Positions 23,281-34,689 of a DNA stretch of 64,000 bases are shown here, piece by piece. The DNA lies in assembly GCA_028023455.1 (NCBI GenBank), contig JAQFVV010012405.1:4921334-4985333 (forward strand), in the 5' to 3' direction. The stretch comes from Epiperipatus broadwayi. Taxonomy: Eukaryota > Onychophora > Udeonychophora > Euonychophora > Peripatidae. Numbering within the stretch: the first letter of the stretch is position 1; each line of letters opens with the position of its first letter. The notes beneath the pieces were generated by a model, which saw only the letters and a program-made list of their open reading frames with translations, was not told where the DNA came from and searched no databases. Made by a program: the position numbers and the translations under genes.

Positions 23281-26110
23281 AGAGCTATGAATCTACATAC
23301 AAAGAATTTTTTTTTTTCTGTTAGATTTAAAATATTATTTCTGACTTTTTATATTAATTGAAAATGAGGCTTGAAATTATTTTTAAGTGGCATTAAAAAT
23401 AATAATGAACAAAAACATTTCAAGCATCACCAAAAACATTTCTGTATATGCATATAAAATACTGTTAATATAAATTTCTATAATGATAATATCCACTATC
23501 TGGACAAAATTTCAAAAGTTTTTTTTTAATTTTACATTTGTTAAACTTTTTTTTATTTTATAAATATCACTGCACAATAAGTAAATTAATATATTGGCAC
23601 ATTAAAAAAACATATTTAAAAAAATATTTATAAATTTTGAAACAAGCATTGTGTTTTCATTTTTATTTTTGATCAATTTTATTTCCCTAATGAAAAATGT
23701 TTTAACTCACTGTAATGTTTACAAGTGTTCATTAAAGAAAGAACTGAGAAAAGAAGACATCTAAATCAGCTGACATAAAGATCGTTACACTTTTGAAATG
23801 TAGATTTTGCCTGTGTATTTTATACAGTCATGGCATGGTAGAATCAGAAGCTTAAAATCCATGAATCATACTAAGTTCTAATACTTCTGATAATAAAACT
23901 TTAATAAAATGTCACTTAACTCCATAACATAACTTTAGCTTAAATATGTTTGTAGGGCAAAATTTTGTGCAAGCAAAATTCTTGGCCATCATTGAATGAT
24001 AATGTACTGGCTAGATCCAAAAATTAAAATTGATCATAAAAGAAGCATATCGTGATTTAATTCAGGATATTCACGAGCTTGAGGTCAAGATTCTGCAGAT
24101 TTTTCTGAAGCAAAATTTTAAGGATTGCTTCAAAAAAATTGTACAGTTATTTCCAGTAGTATATTGAACCACAAAGATATTAATTTAAATAATCAAAAAA
24201 CAAAACAATGCCTAGTGTTTTAGTGCACATCATTAACTTTTTACTGGGTCCATACTTTGCATGTAAAAATAAGAATAGCAGAGTTTATATATGAATTATA
24301 TATACACACCAAAAATACAATTTTATTTTTGAAATGTACACCATGAGATGCCAACAAACACAAAAAAACAACAAAAAATTAAAACAGTGAAGTTATGAAA
24401 AACAGTACAATAATCAATGTAAAAGTAAACAACATGAGTTATTGCGGAAGACAAAAAAATGGCGGGTATTTATATAAAAAAAAAATAGATACACTTGTAA
24501 AGTATAAATACAGTCAAAAGCTATCACATCTAAAAATGCATAAGGAATAAAATTTGTCATACTTAGAATTATATAAACCACACAATTAAAACGTTATGTA
24601 TATATATATATATTATAGACTGTTTAAATAGATGTCATTTTGATTTTACTTTGGGTAAAGTGGCTTTTTAAAAATATTTAATTTTTTTTTTTTTTTAAAT
24701 AAAGAAAAAAAATGTTTATGATCAGTTGTTTATTTTTTTCACTAAAAAAAAAGAAAATATAAACGTTTGATTAATAATAATGATGATGATGATAATAAAA
24801 GATTCAAAGCAATATATTTTGCTATGTTATCTAAGTAGTCTTCAAATCTCAAACAATTGAGTAATTCTACAAATTAAATATTCCTTTTGAGAAACCCTAT
24901 GAAATTGGTTTATTAAATAAGATAGTTATAATGGTTGAATTTTCAAGAGCAAAAAATTGAAAATTAGAGTTTATTGGACTTAGCTATATTTTATTCATAT
25001 AAATAATAAATTGGTAATATAAAGATATATCATCATATATATAATGTTCAGAGAAATAAATATTGTCTGTTAACTCGCAGAATCCTTGACATTCCAAGAT
25101 ACCTAGGGTTGCAGAAAACAGTTTGATGTCAAACTAATCAGTTAAAAATAAAGGTAAAAGCTATAGAAAATATTTACTGTTTAAATTTTGACCGTTTAAT
25201 TTATTACTTTTATTTTTTCCTAAATCATTATATCAAAAGTTACGCCTCTACTTCATGTATGCCCATTGCAGATCAAATAATCGATAAATCGTTTGTAAAA
25301 TGAATGTTATTCTTAACAACATAATTAAAAACTGATTTCATCATATATTTTTAAAGATAGAAATCTTATAAATGGCAAAAAAAAATCCACTACACAATTG
25401 TATTAAGGTAAAGGTTTTATTTGAAAAGGGGAATGCCAAATAAAAAACAGAAAAAGGAATTCAGCAATCAATTAAGACATACTTCTTGATAAAATATGTG
25501 ATAGCATTGTTCAATACTAGATTTAGGCTGATTTTTTATTAATAGAAAAATATTTGGGTATTTATTAATTAATTCTTTTATACTCTATTTTATAAGAATA
25601 ACGCAATTCCAGTCGTTTAGAAAGCTATCTATTAATAGTCAAAGCTATTTTTCTCAATAAATTTATCAAAATTGATAAAAGTCAGCAATTAATACCACTC
25701 AAACAATCCAAATTCAACAAAAATCGATATTAACTGTTCAGTAAAGTAAAAAATTACTTCAATGAAACATATTTTTATCTTAAATGAAATAATTTGTTCT
25801 ATGAGCACAGAATAGATAATTCAGTTTCTATCCAAGAAATATTAATTTAAGTTCATTATCATTTGTAAAATTTGAAATTTTGATATCAGGTAATAATAAA
25901 GTTAAACAACACCGTAGTAAAAATACTAGCAACAATGTCAAAGCAACAACATAATTTTGATATTTTCAGAACCTGTAACTTCTCATAACTATTCATAAAA
26001 CTTTTAAGACAAAAAATAATAAGATTTTGGTTGTAACAATATATATTCTTATTTAAATTTTGAAGCATAAATTAAAAAAAAGAAATCCCAAATATTTAGA
26101 GGGGGGGGGT
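23281..26110. other. AT-rich DNA, no gene seen
   Basis: About 2.8 kb without a credible frame. It holds A and T runs, a TA run near 24600, GAT repeats near 24780, and a run of 9 G at 26101-26109. Confidence 0.6.
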
Positions 26111-26124
26111 AATATGTTTCACTA

Positions 26125-26530
26125 TTTTTATTTACAAGATCTGAAAATCAGACACTTAACAGAAAAGCAATAGAAGGACTTCAGCTCATTCAACAAAGTT
26201 GAAGAGATGTACGTTAAAATAACATAATAGATCAAAAGCAAAATACATGAATGAGAGAACAAACAGGAATCCCTGACATCATTGGAAAAAATTCAATAAC
26301 TGAAATGGAACTGCACTGAATATATTGCCAGAAGAGTTGATAATAGATTAACTATTGATGTTTTAAAATGGACCCCCAAAAATTGTAAAAGATCTAATGA
26401 CACATGTGAGATGGATGGATAAAGTAAGAAAGTTTGTTGATGTGAAGTGGATAAAAGAGAGACTATGAATCAGAGAAAGTGGTCTAAATTTGGAGAGATA
26501 TTCATCCTGCAGGGATCAATAATAGTTAAA
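26125..26530 (+). pseudogene. RTE-like LINE 3' end fragment
   Basis: Pieces of the C-terminal domain appear in order in shifting frames. One is a segment like DIIGKNSIT, followed by a segment matching the DNRLTIDVLKW type. After that come TRWMDKV-like and VKWIKER(L) segments. In RTE-type elements this region reads as an Ile-Thr-Asp-Ile-Ile segment, then a DxRWT...W segment, then a tryptophan-rich end. It parallels the sequence at 32.56-32.85 kb. Heavily decayed; no active protein is possible. Confidence 0.6.
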
Positions 26531-26689
26531 AATTATGATGAAACAATTGAGATTTTTATCTATAACTTTGAATATATATATATTTTAAATTCTATATTTA
26601 TTTAACATTCAAAATATTAGACTTTTAAAAAGAATCTTGCATTCCTTTTTTTTTTTATTATCTTGTTGTTTCTTTTTAAAACAAGCCTC

Positions 26690-27080
26690 TTTTTTACATG
26701 TCCAACTCATTTACAAAATTTGCAAACTATATTTCTGAATGGATATACAATGTATTATATATGTTTCAGTTTGTTACATCTGTAGTGAACTCTCACCTTA
26801 TTGACATTTGTTGTAAATCCCTTAAGCTCATTTTGATCAGGAAAGACTTTAAATGATCTGTCCTTCCAATCCAAAGTTTTAATACTGCATTTACTTTTAT
26901 TTAATGAGATAGTGTGAATCACATAGATTCATCCAGAACTGTTTATGAAACTGACCCAAAGTTAGTATTTGGATCCATTAACAATTTGATTCTGAGACCA
27001 TGCACAAATATAATAATCTCTTACAGCTTCATTTAAGAAATCTCTGAACCCTCAGCTAAATGCATCCTTCTTATGCTTAG
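26690..27080 (-). pseudogene. Gypsy-type gag remnant with zinc knuckles
   Basis: Gag is the structural protein of LTR retrotransposon particles. The minus strand reads FLNEAVRDYYICAWSQNQIV near 27050-26990, resembling the gag core segment (LxxxLRDRFVCGLxNEQI) of Gypsy/K02A2.6-like elements. It then continues to HYRCNKLKH and PFRNIVCKFCK*VGHVKK near 26790-26690, a decayed double zinc knuckle (CxxC...H then CxxCxxxGH). Stops interrupt it and some cysteines are lost. It is in the opposite orientation to the integrase piece that follows, so the two are separate fragments or a rearranged element. Confidence 0.55.
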
Positions 27081-27399
27081 TGGTATCATCTCTTTCTTTC
27101 TCCTCCCTTTAGTACAGAGATGATATTTCTGCATTATTGATAGGGGTTTTGACTAGAAGAAGGCTGACAATAATGATAGAGCTTAATTGAATATAATCTC
27201 AGCTGGAAACATTAGAGCCACTTATGAATGCAAGATTTATATGTTTTTACATCACAAATTATTACAAATGTTGCTAATTTTAAATCAAATGTTTAAAATT
27301 TGATTAACTTTTAAGTAGAAGATTACTCAATTCATGTTAATTTGTCAATGGCACAACTTTTACATCTGGTTTTTCAGACAAATTTATACCAGCAATAGC

Positions 27400-27880
27400 A
27401 TTGAACAAGTGATCATCCAAACTTTTTACCTTGAGAGCAATGGCCAGGCTGAAAAACTGATTCAAAAGACATAAAAATGCCTAACGAAAGTGGCTGGAAC
27501 ATCTGTATTTTCAGAATGCTATTATTTCAACATTCTACACCAAACACAATCATTGATAAAATGCAAGCCGAATAGCTGTTTAACAGGGTTTTAAAGTGCA
27601 GACAGACATCCAAGTCTTATGTCACATGTATGGTAAATACACCAAATCTATTCCAGAAGTTGTGATTAAGACAAAAAAATACAGAAAGTAGTTATTCAAA
27701 TAGTAAACCATAATACCACAAACACAGAAACTAGCTAGGGTTGAACAATAGGTTACCAGCCACAAGTAAAAAATGTACACCTGATGGTAGCCAGCTTGCT
27801 GATAAAGAGACCAGATCTACAAGTCAAAATATCAGATATTGCTAACAAAGATACTGTGCCTGGTGTTAATGGAAAAATAT
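27400..27880 (+). pseudogene. Gypsy-type integrase C-terminal remnant
   Basis: The plus strand reads FYLESNGQAEKLIQKT near 27420, the SNGQAEK motif of the integrase catalytic core. After a frameshift come STPNTIIDKMQAE and LFNRVLKCR, matching the NTP...SPAELLFNRxLRTR segment that follows in Gypsy Pol proteins. Near 27784 VASLLIKRPDLQVKIS resembles the integrase chromo/GPY-like tail (VxxKTGPxSYxVxxS). Integrase inserts the cDNA copy into the genome. Several stops show it is dead. No LTR was found for it; the stretch 28030-28400 is a possible candidate but unproven. Confidence 0.65.
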
Positions 27881-27889
27881 CCATCCATT

Positions 27890-28480
27890 ATCCAGGGCTA
27901 ATTTTAGTCAGGGTACAGGTACATTGTAGCTCAACTTATCTTCAAATAATACACTTAACTAACCCAGATTTTGTATTCATCACAATCAATAAACTGATAG
28001 ATAAAATTACCCAACAAATAAATAGATAGATAAATTAATCAATGATAAGAACAAGTCAAAATATGAAGTTATTCAGTAAATTCATCTGTTGCTATTAAGA
28101 AAAAAAGGTGTAACTATAAAATGGCAGTCATTTTGTATATCAAACAAGACAAAATAGATAACTGTCAGAGCTGAACTGCAGTGTCTGCAATGTCTTCAAT
28201 ATTGTTAGATCAGTGAGACAAGTTCACATCGAACTGGAAGCTTCTGGAATTTAAACTTTACTCATAGCAAGCTGTAGTACTATAGCTGGAAGTGTTAGGC
28301 ACTTGAAGTCCTTTATATCAATAATATCATGATAACTAGATGTCATACTTAGACAATATTATCCAGAGAACAATATATCAGTTGTCATTATAAATGTTTA
28401 AATACATTTAGATATAAGTTGAATAAATATTTAATAATTATACTTTTGCAAGTCTGAGTTTATATAAACACAATAAGTGG
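27890..28480. other. No gene seen; possible Gypsy 3' flank
   Basis: A short TAGA/TAAA repeat at about 28018-28040 is followed by moderately complex DNA (28080-28330) that could be part of an LTR belonging to the integrase remnant. No second copy exists in the window to test this. Confidence 0.35.
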
Positions 28481-28509
28481 ATACTTTGTTATCTTTTTCT
28501 TTATTAGTA

Positions 28510-29050
28510 TATAACTTTTTTATAGAATTTTCTTTCACATTTCTGATGTCATGTTTCTTTTCTTGTTATGGAAATGTTTCCTTTCAATACCAAGGTGTTG
28601 TTTCACAATTTTGAGGTTTTATTATTTTTACATTATTATTAAATCTTTTCTGCATCATTTTACAACACTTTAGATATTCAATTTTTTTAAACTGTAATCA
28701 CTTTAAAAATTTCATAATCCTTTTCTTCATATGTTCTCTAGTGTCAGTAGAAAATTTACTAACAAATTGCTGCTTTCTTGTGCCTGCTACCTTTGCTACA
28801 GTACTTAATAGTGTATTAGTTATCTTCTTACTGACTTCATTTAAATCTGAATCATGTTCAAAATCTATTAAAAATTTAAAAACCATTGGCAAGTTCTAAT
28901 TTAAATTCATTGCAATCTTTCTGAAGGTTAGGAATATCAACTGTGAATATTGTTTTTCTTAATAATGTTTGTCTCTGCAGTTTTGCATTAACATGAAATC
29001 CAATTCTGCTATACTTTAATGTGAATGTTACAGTGTCCATTTCCGTTTAG
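28510..29050 (-). pseudogene. RTE-type LINE fragment (endonuclease-RT linker)
   Basis: The minus strand reads LRKTIFTVDIPNLQKD near 28950, then ELANG and, in the frame 28698-28892, FEHDSDLNEVSKKITNTLL and KFSTDTREHMKKRIMK. These align with the 22.1-22.4 kb copy (LANQFEVLVDF, VLNEINKKIINTLL, ILTETKEFIKNRRNIK). A further piece, RNVKENSIKKLYTN near 28510, matches IEEFHQELYSNK there, with an internal deletion between. Endonuclease core and reverse transcriptase are absent. Confidence 0.75.
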
Positions 29051-29194
29051 CTTTTTTTTTTGGTTAATTAAAACAGATTTCATTTTATTCAGTTGTTAAT
29101 TGTTCCAGAGATCTATAACCCTTGTTCCATTCTTCAGAGTTGTAGACAATACAATAAATCTTAAGATAATTTATATTTAAGCAAATATAATATT

Positions 29195-29675
29195 GTTATT
29201 CAAAATTATTCCAAACCACAACTAACCAGAAAAGCCAAAAAATAAACTCTAAAACTCTATCAATAGTTTCACTGCTACAAGCAGAAATCTCAAATGTAAA
29301 GAACTACAAAATAACAACACATTTAAACTAAACATTACCCATAATTCCACTTATCTCCCATACACCCTTAATATTAAAAGAACTATTAAATAAGTTAATT
29401 GCTTTGAAATAACAAATTTTTAATAATAAAGATTGTTTAATTCTTCTTTTAATTATTTTATGATTGTGAAGCAATTAAGTTATTTAAAAGTTCTTTTAAT
29501 ATCAAGGGTGTATCAGAGGTAAGTGGAATTTTGGGTAATGTTTAATTTAAATATGTTATTTTGTAATTCTTTACACTTGAGAAGTCTGCTTGCAGTAGAG
29601 AAACCATTGGTAGTGTTTTAGAATTTACTTTTTGGCTAATCTAGTTGAGTTGTAATTTTGGGGTAATTTGATTAT
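29195..29675. mobile_element. Foldback element F, arms of about 210 bp
   Basis: The left arm (about 29201-29412) and the right arm (about 29462-29672) are inverted copies. Landmarks such as CACCCTTAATATTAAAAGAA and AAACATTACCCATAATTCCA on the left reappear, lightly mutated, as reverse complements on the right. The central spacer is about 50 bp and AT-rich. No coding sequence. It lies between two RTE fragments and is probably a non-autonomous foldback or MITE. Confidence 0.8.
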
Positions 29676-29889
29676 TTATTGATTAGTTTAGCTTTATGCT
29701 TTTAATGTTTAAATAATGTTACTGTATTTCATTTACATGTAAAATTAATATGAATAGTATTAAACATGTATTCTTAAATTATATAACAAATAATTATACT
29801 GATTGATATGGCATGAATTTGGAAGTTATTTATTATAATAAAAAAGTTGATAAAAAAACAAGTAGATTAATTTTATTTTCTTAACTTGA

Positions 29890-30610
29890 TTTTCTTCATC
29901 ATCATCATTTTCAACATTATCAATTCATTGCAGAATGAAAGTCTTTTTTAGCTTAATTAATTTCTCTGGTCCTTAGCTTCTCTTCTTCACATCACACCAA
30001 TAAGCCTATTTATTTCATTCATTCATCTCACTTGATTTCTTTCTAGGTCTTTCATGATATCTTGGTGTTCAGTTTGATTTCAACTGTCTATCTATCATCA
30101 ATTCTTCTTGCAATACATGCAGTCCAGCTTCATTTCAGTCTCTTAATTCTTCCAATGATATCAGTGATACAATTTTGTTTTCTTATTCAAGTAGTTCATT
30201 TTTGATCTCTTCTTGTTATTCTCAACATATATGGCATCTCTCCATATTTTGTTCAGTGCTCTGAAGTCTCTGTATTGCTCCTCTTTTATGTGCCAATGTT
30301 GTAGATCTATAATAAACATTTATAAAAATCTTTTTTTTTTCATATGTCATAGCATCGTCCAGGAGGCAAACCCACCACAACCGTCTGCAACCCGGCTGCG
30401 CTGACCTCTCAGCTAACAACGCTTGACAAAATCTTTTTTTTCTTCAAATATATATGCAAATTTTATGATTAAGATTATCTGTTATGTTTCATTTTCTATT
30501 AATAATGTAACCAAAGTATTTGAAGTTGTTAATTTCTAATCCATGACTATCAATTTTATTTTCTTCTTCGTAAAATTTTTTTGTTTTTCTTTGATTGTAT
30601 ATTTCTTTAC
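29890..30610 (-). pseudogene. RTE-type LINE 3' half, interrupted by a SINE
   Basis: The minus strand reads INNFKYFGYIINRK and DNLNHKICIYI near 30520-30440. After the SINE it continues with LQSTEQNMERCHI, then QEEIKNELLE, SLISLEEL and a DDRQ(T)VEIK-like segment, all in shifting frames. This is the post-catalytic part of an RTE-type ORF. The copy at 21.25-22.08 kb matches it along its length. The SINE at 30341-30427 splits it, with a target-site duplication. Confidence 0.75.
30341..30427 (-). mobile_element. tRNA-Gly-derived SINE, copy 2 (nested in LINE)
   Basis: On the minus strand it begins GTCAAGCGTTG and ends GATGCTATGACATATG plus an A tail. It is flanked by a direct repeat, AAAATCTTTTTTTT, at 30325-30338 and 30428-30441. 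The duplication merges with the A/T tail, so the exact left edge is uncertain. It sits inside the RTE copy and is therefore younger than it. Confidence 0.85.
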
Positions 30611-30619
30611 AAGTTTGAA

Positions 30620-31330
30620 CATACATTGATAAACCAAACCACCTGTCTTTACAAGAATGAACTTACATCTACAACCAAAAACATTTATAAAAACCAATAA
30701 AAATGACTTAATAGTGCATTTATCTGTAAGTCCAAGATTATTAATTCCAATTCTGTTGAAGGTTATTTTTTACAAACTAATAAGAATATCTTATTCCAAT
30801 TGCATCGATAAGAAACTTGATATTTCTTCTTTAAAAACATCTATAATTCAAGATAATTTTCAACAGCTTAAGCATTGAAATTTACACTTTCATATTTGAC
30901 ATGTTACTAAGACATATATAGTTCTTTTAAGATGTTATGGATACATGCAAATTTATTTCTACGTAAATCTATTACTGGATTTATTTAAAAAAATCATAAC
31001 TGGTACTCTGACAATAATTCTTTTATTAGTGATTTAATTAAAATAAAAACTAGCATTTTCTGCTTGACGAAAAATAAATTAAATGTGAAACTTTGTAGTA
31101 AAGATCTGAAAGCAGAGGTTTAACAACTAACAAAAAGACTTAAAGTAGATTCAAGAAAACAGACATTTGCTGAATAAGTGAATCTAAAAAACTCAATCCA
31201 ATTAAATCCTCAACTGGTACTTTCTTATATTTGATAATAACATTTCAAACAAGTGTAGGAAATATTTTAATCATTTTTTAGCAGTGATACAAGATTTGAA
31301 ATGATGATTTTTAATGATATATTGAGACAA
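30620..31330. other. No clear gene; short open frame at 30657-30878
   Basis: The 73-codon frame contains HLSVSPRLLIPILLKVIFYK and is hydrophobic in the middle. I recognise nothing in it. From about 31015 the sequence resembles a stretch at about 51300 (TAAATTAAATGTGRAGCTT type), which may be the start of the LINE that follows. Confidence 0.4.
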
Positions 31331-31339
31331 TGTATCTAT

Positions 31340-32850
31340 TTATTTACATTTGGACAAAAGCATCCAGCTTAGTGAAGTTAAAATAGTATAATCTTAAACA
31401 TAAAAAACAGCAGGTTTTGATGAAATACCTGAGAGGTTTTAAAATATAATGGGGATTTGTTAGTTTCAAATACACACACACATAGGAATATATGGATTCA
31501 TGAAGTGTGGAATGTAATATTAAGGATGCTTCTGTTATTTTAATTTTTAAAAGCAAAGAGGATAGAAAATAATAAACATTATGGAATATTATTATCTTCT
31601 GTCACATCAAAGCTACTTTCAAAGATTTTGTTGGGTGGGTTGCTTGAAATTGTAGATAAATTGAGTCTTGCTAATGACAATGATCATTAAAATTGTTTAT
31701 AGATATGTTCATGAATCAGAGATCAAGGTGTAATACAGATCTGATAGTGAAATTTTTGATTTGAATTAAATAAAGGCAATAAAAAAAATAAGAATTTTAT
31801 CATTTTGGCTTTTGGATTTAAAGTATGTGGAATAACTGTGTGATCCTTGTGAAATCTTCAGAATGTATGTTTTGAATATCAGAAAGTATTGTTCACAAGT
31901 TTTTAAACCTGTTTATGATGAAAGAAAAATATTCAGCAGCTTTTAGTTAGGAAAACTATAAATTAGAGATGGTGAGCCAATTTAATATTTTGGTAGGTTT
32001 TTAAGCATCATGTGAACTTAGATGACATGATACAAAGATATTTCATCTCAGTGACTTATAAATAAAGCTGATATTTAACTAACTTATCAAACAAAAAATT
32101 GGAAAAATTTAATTTAAGAATATTCTGGAAAATAAGGACTGTCATTATTTTCTTTAATTTACTTGATATGGAACTATAGGAACTACCACTGTAAATCATA
32201 TCTTTATTGTATTGGACGTAGGAAAATGAATGAGAAATAATAAAATTTCTTCTAAAAAAAATACAGATCTTAAACTTAGTATTTATGGTAAAGGTAGATA
32301 CTGTTTATAAAGATTATCTTAAAATCTTTTTAATAATTGCAACATTGATAGCTTTTATTGAGATGACATGACAGGGCAGAATATCACAGAAATCTTTGAG
32401 TAGACAAGATATTGAAGTTTTTTGGAAAGAAAAGTTTGCTTCAAAAAATGTTAAAAGATAACATTACCATTTAGTTGTTTTAGTAAAAATAATATTAAAA
32501 GAAATAAATATGAAACTTTGTGTTTAAAAAGGAAGATTTTTAATATTTGTGTTTTACCACTTTAGGACTTCAGACAACTCAATAAAGTAAGAAGAGGTCA
32601 AAAACAAAATATATGAGTGGGAGAAGAAAATAAGTATGACTGACATCATTGAAATACTGGAAATTCTATAAGAAAAGATAATAGATGGGCTGTTCAAATT
32701 TTAAATCACATCCAAAGAGATGTTTAAAAACCTAGAAAAAGACCACATATGAAATGGATGTAGTAAATAAATTTGCTGGTATGCTATAAAGAAGAGAGGT
32801 TAAAAGTTAGAGAAAGAGGATTTTCATCACTAGATCAATAATAATTTAAA
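31340..32850 (+). pseudogene. Decayed RTE-like LINE, reverse transcriptase to 3' end
   Basis: In order on the plus strand: TAGFDEIPERF near 31415 (the KAAGxDxIPAE reverse transcriptase motif), HYGILLSSVTSKLLSKIL near 31600 (the NYRGITLLSVTSKLL motif), DKLSLAN, then weak palm and thumb sequence, and a 3' domain near 32640-32830 with TDIIEILE, DNRWAVQILNHIQRD and RPHMKWM. Dozens of stops make it ancient. The catalytic Asp pair was not found. The nearest relative in the window is the reverse transcriptase start at 63.8 kb. Confidence 0.65.
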
Positions 32851-32899
32851 ATGTTGACTTGTGTTTTGCACATTACTTTATATAGTCTCCCAAAACTGC

Positions 32900-33005
32900 T
32901 ACCTCCTCCTCCTTTTCTTCTTCTTACTACTGCTACTCCTACTACTATTACTCCTACAACTACTACTACTACTATTACTACTACTACTACTACTACTACT
33001 ACTAT
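32900..33005. repeat. (ACT)n trinucleotide microsatellite
   Basis: CTT/CTC repeats pass into about 90 bp of ACT repeats with some interruptions. The poly-Thr and poly-Leu frames across it are by-products. Confidence 0.95.
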
Positions 33006-33009
33006 TTAC

Positions 33010-34560
33010 TACTATCACTACTATTGCTATGTTATTGGAAATGCAATGAAAACACTACACTGTTTTTATGAACTTCATTTTCTAAACAGTTTCAATAAAA
33101 ACTTCTATATTCCATCTAGAAGCTGTCATGTCTTAATTATATAAGAGATCATAAAGTTTATGATTAAATACTAAAATAAAAATCCTGGAGTAAATTTCAT
33201 GATCAAAACAACAATCAGTGCCAAATCACCACTGATGGTGATCACTTAATTGTTAAAAATATTAATAGAAATATGTTGTTAAGCTAAATAAGAGAATAGA
33301 AATGAAAAAAATAAAAGTATGTAAGATGCTTTATTAAAACTGAAAGCTGGAATCAAACAGAGAGAATGAAGAAATTCAAGTAACTTCAAGAAAATGGTCT
33401 GTTTTGCATGATTCAATGCAGAGTAGAGGAATAGACTGGAGATCTAGAGATTCAGAGAGTAGTTCAACTCTGTCATTACTATTGCCTGGAGGTCATGTGA
33501 TTAATTGTCTGCCAAAACCATTGGCACATTGAAAAGAATAGATTAAGATAAATATATCTAGCATTGCCTAATAATATTGGTAAAATTAGCCCAAGATAAA
33601 TAAGATATTAAATTAGTATTTATTATTGAATATTAAAACTGATAGAATATAATTATCTCATATATTGTGAATACATAAAACAGTAACTATAAACAAACTA
33701 ATTAGATATTAAATAAATATTTTTTGGTATATTTAAACCAGTCTTTCAGAAAGACTGATAGAAGAAGAGAAATATGGGCATGAAATATATATATATATTA
33801 AATTCGCTATTAAAATTATATGTTAGAATATTTAGTGGCATTTAAGAAAATTTTGGATAAGATTTATGTAAATTTAAACATTTTAGTTCCAATCCAGTTG
33901 TAAGCCTTTATATGAAATCTCATGAGATAAGACATGAGTTAAAGAGCAGTCTTTTTTATGTACTTAATATAAAGATGGGTACAAAAATGTAATTCCATCA
34001 AGACTGCTTACAATAATCAATAAATCAATGCAATATATATATAATCTACAGTAATATATATATATATTGAAAATCCTTGTAGCAGCAGTCTACCATGCTT
34101 ATAATTTGAGTTTAAATTTAGATTGAGTAAAACTTGGAAAAATTTGGCCTGGTTCTAAAATAAGATTCCATTATCAACAACATTGGTTTGTAAATGAATA
34201 TATTGTACACCTAATTCTATTTTTACACGATTTTTTTTTTGCACTATTTTGAAATAACGTGAATTTTTGAAAAAAAAAAAAAAAAATCTCTTTCTGCACA
34301 AGTTGTTTTAAAATAACATGAACGGTAAAAAAAAAAACTAAAAAGTATATTCTGTTACTAACATCTATTTCACACAATAAATGGTTTATCTCTTTATTTC
34401 CCATTATTTTAAAAACAAACATCTCCTTTTCAGTAACACTCTTGCAAATAGGGAAATTTGCTTGACTTCATTGTAGCGTTTTTGATGTTTTGTTTTGAAA
34501 AGGAAGTACTTTTTTGGTACTGATGTTTTGTTTGCATTTTGACATTTAGTTTTAAAAAAA
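33010..34560. other. AT-rich DNA, no gene seen
   Basis: Short TA runs near 33785 and 34050, homopolymer A and T runs near 34230-34340, otherwise nothing recognised. Confidence 0.6.
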
Positions 34561-34574
34561 AATTCCCTGTTGGT

Positions 34575-34677
34575 GTCAAGCGTTGGTGGTCTGGCGGTTA
34601 GCATAGCTGCTTTCCAAGCATTCGCGGCCCGGGTTCGCGTCCCGGTCAACGCATTTGACATATATATGAAAAAAAGT
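34575..34677 (+). mobile_element. tRNA-Gly-derived SINE, copy 3 (best preserved)
   Basis: After a GTCAA leader, the body (34578-34654) folds as a near-complete tRNA. The acceptor arm GCGTTGG pairs with TCAACGC, the anticodon loop is TTTCCAA (UCC, glycine), and the T-stem CCGGG pairs with CCCGG. Box B reads GGTTCGCGTCC, one base from consensus. A short ATATATATG and A tail follows. A 7-bp target-site duplication, TGTTGGT, lies at 34568-34574 and 34678-34684. The flanking duplication and the A tail argue that it is a SINE and not a working tRNA gene. Confidence 0.88.
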
Positions 34678-34689
34678 TGTTGGTATTGA

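Noticed and set aside
30222-30419. 65-codon minus-strand frame
   Set aside because: It spans the boundary between a SINE and a broken RTE remnant, so it is a chance fusion.
32851-33144. Open frames rich in Thr or Leu
   Set aside because: Products of the ACT microsatellite in different frames.
34578-34654. A functional tRNA-Gly(UCC) gene
   Set aside because: The cloverleaf is nearly complete, but it sits between a target-site duplication and an A-rich tail, has an anticodon-stem mismatch and an altered box B, and belongs to a five-copy SINE family.
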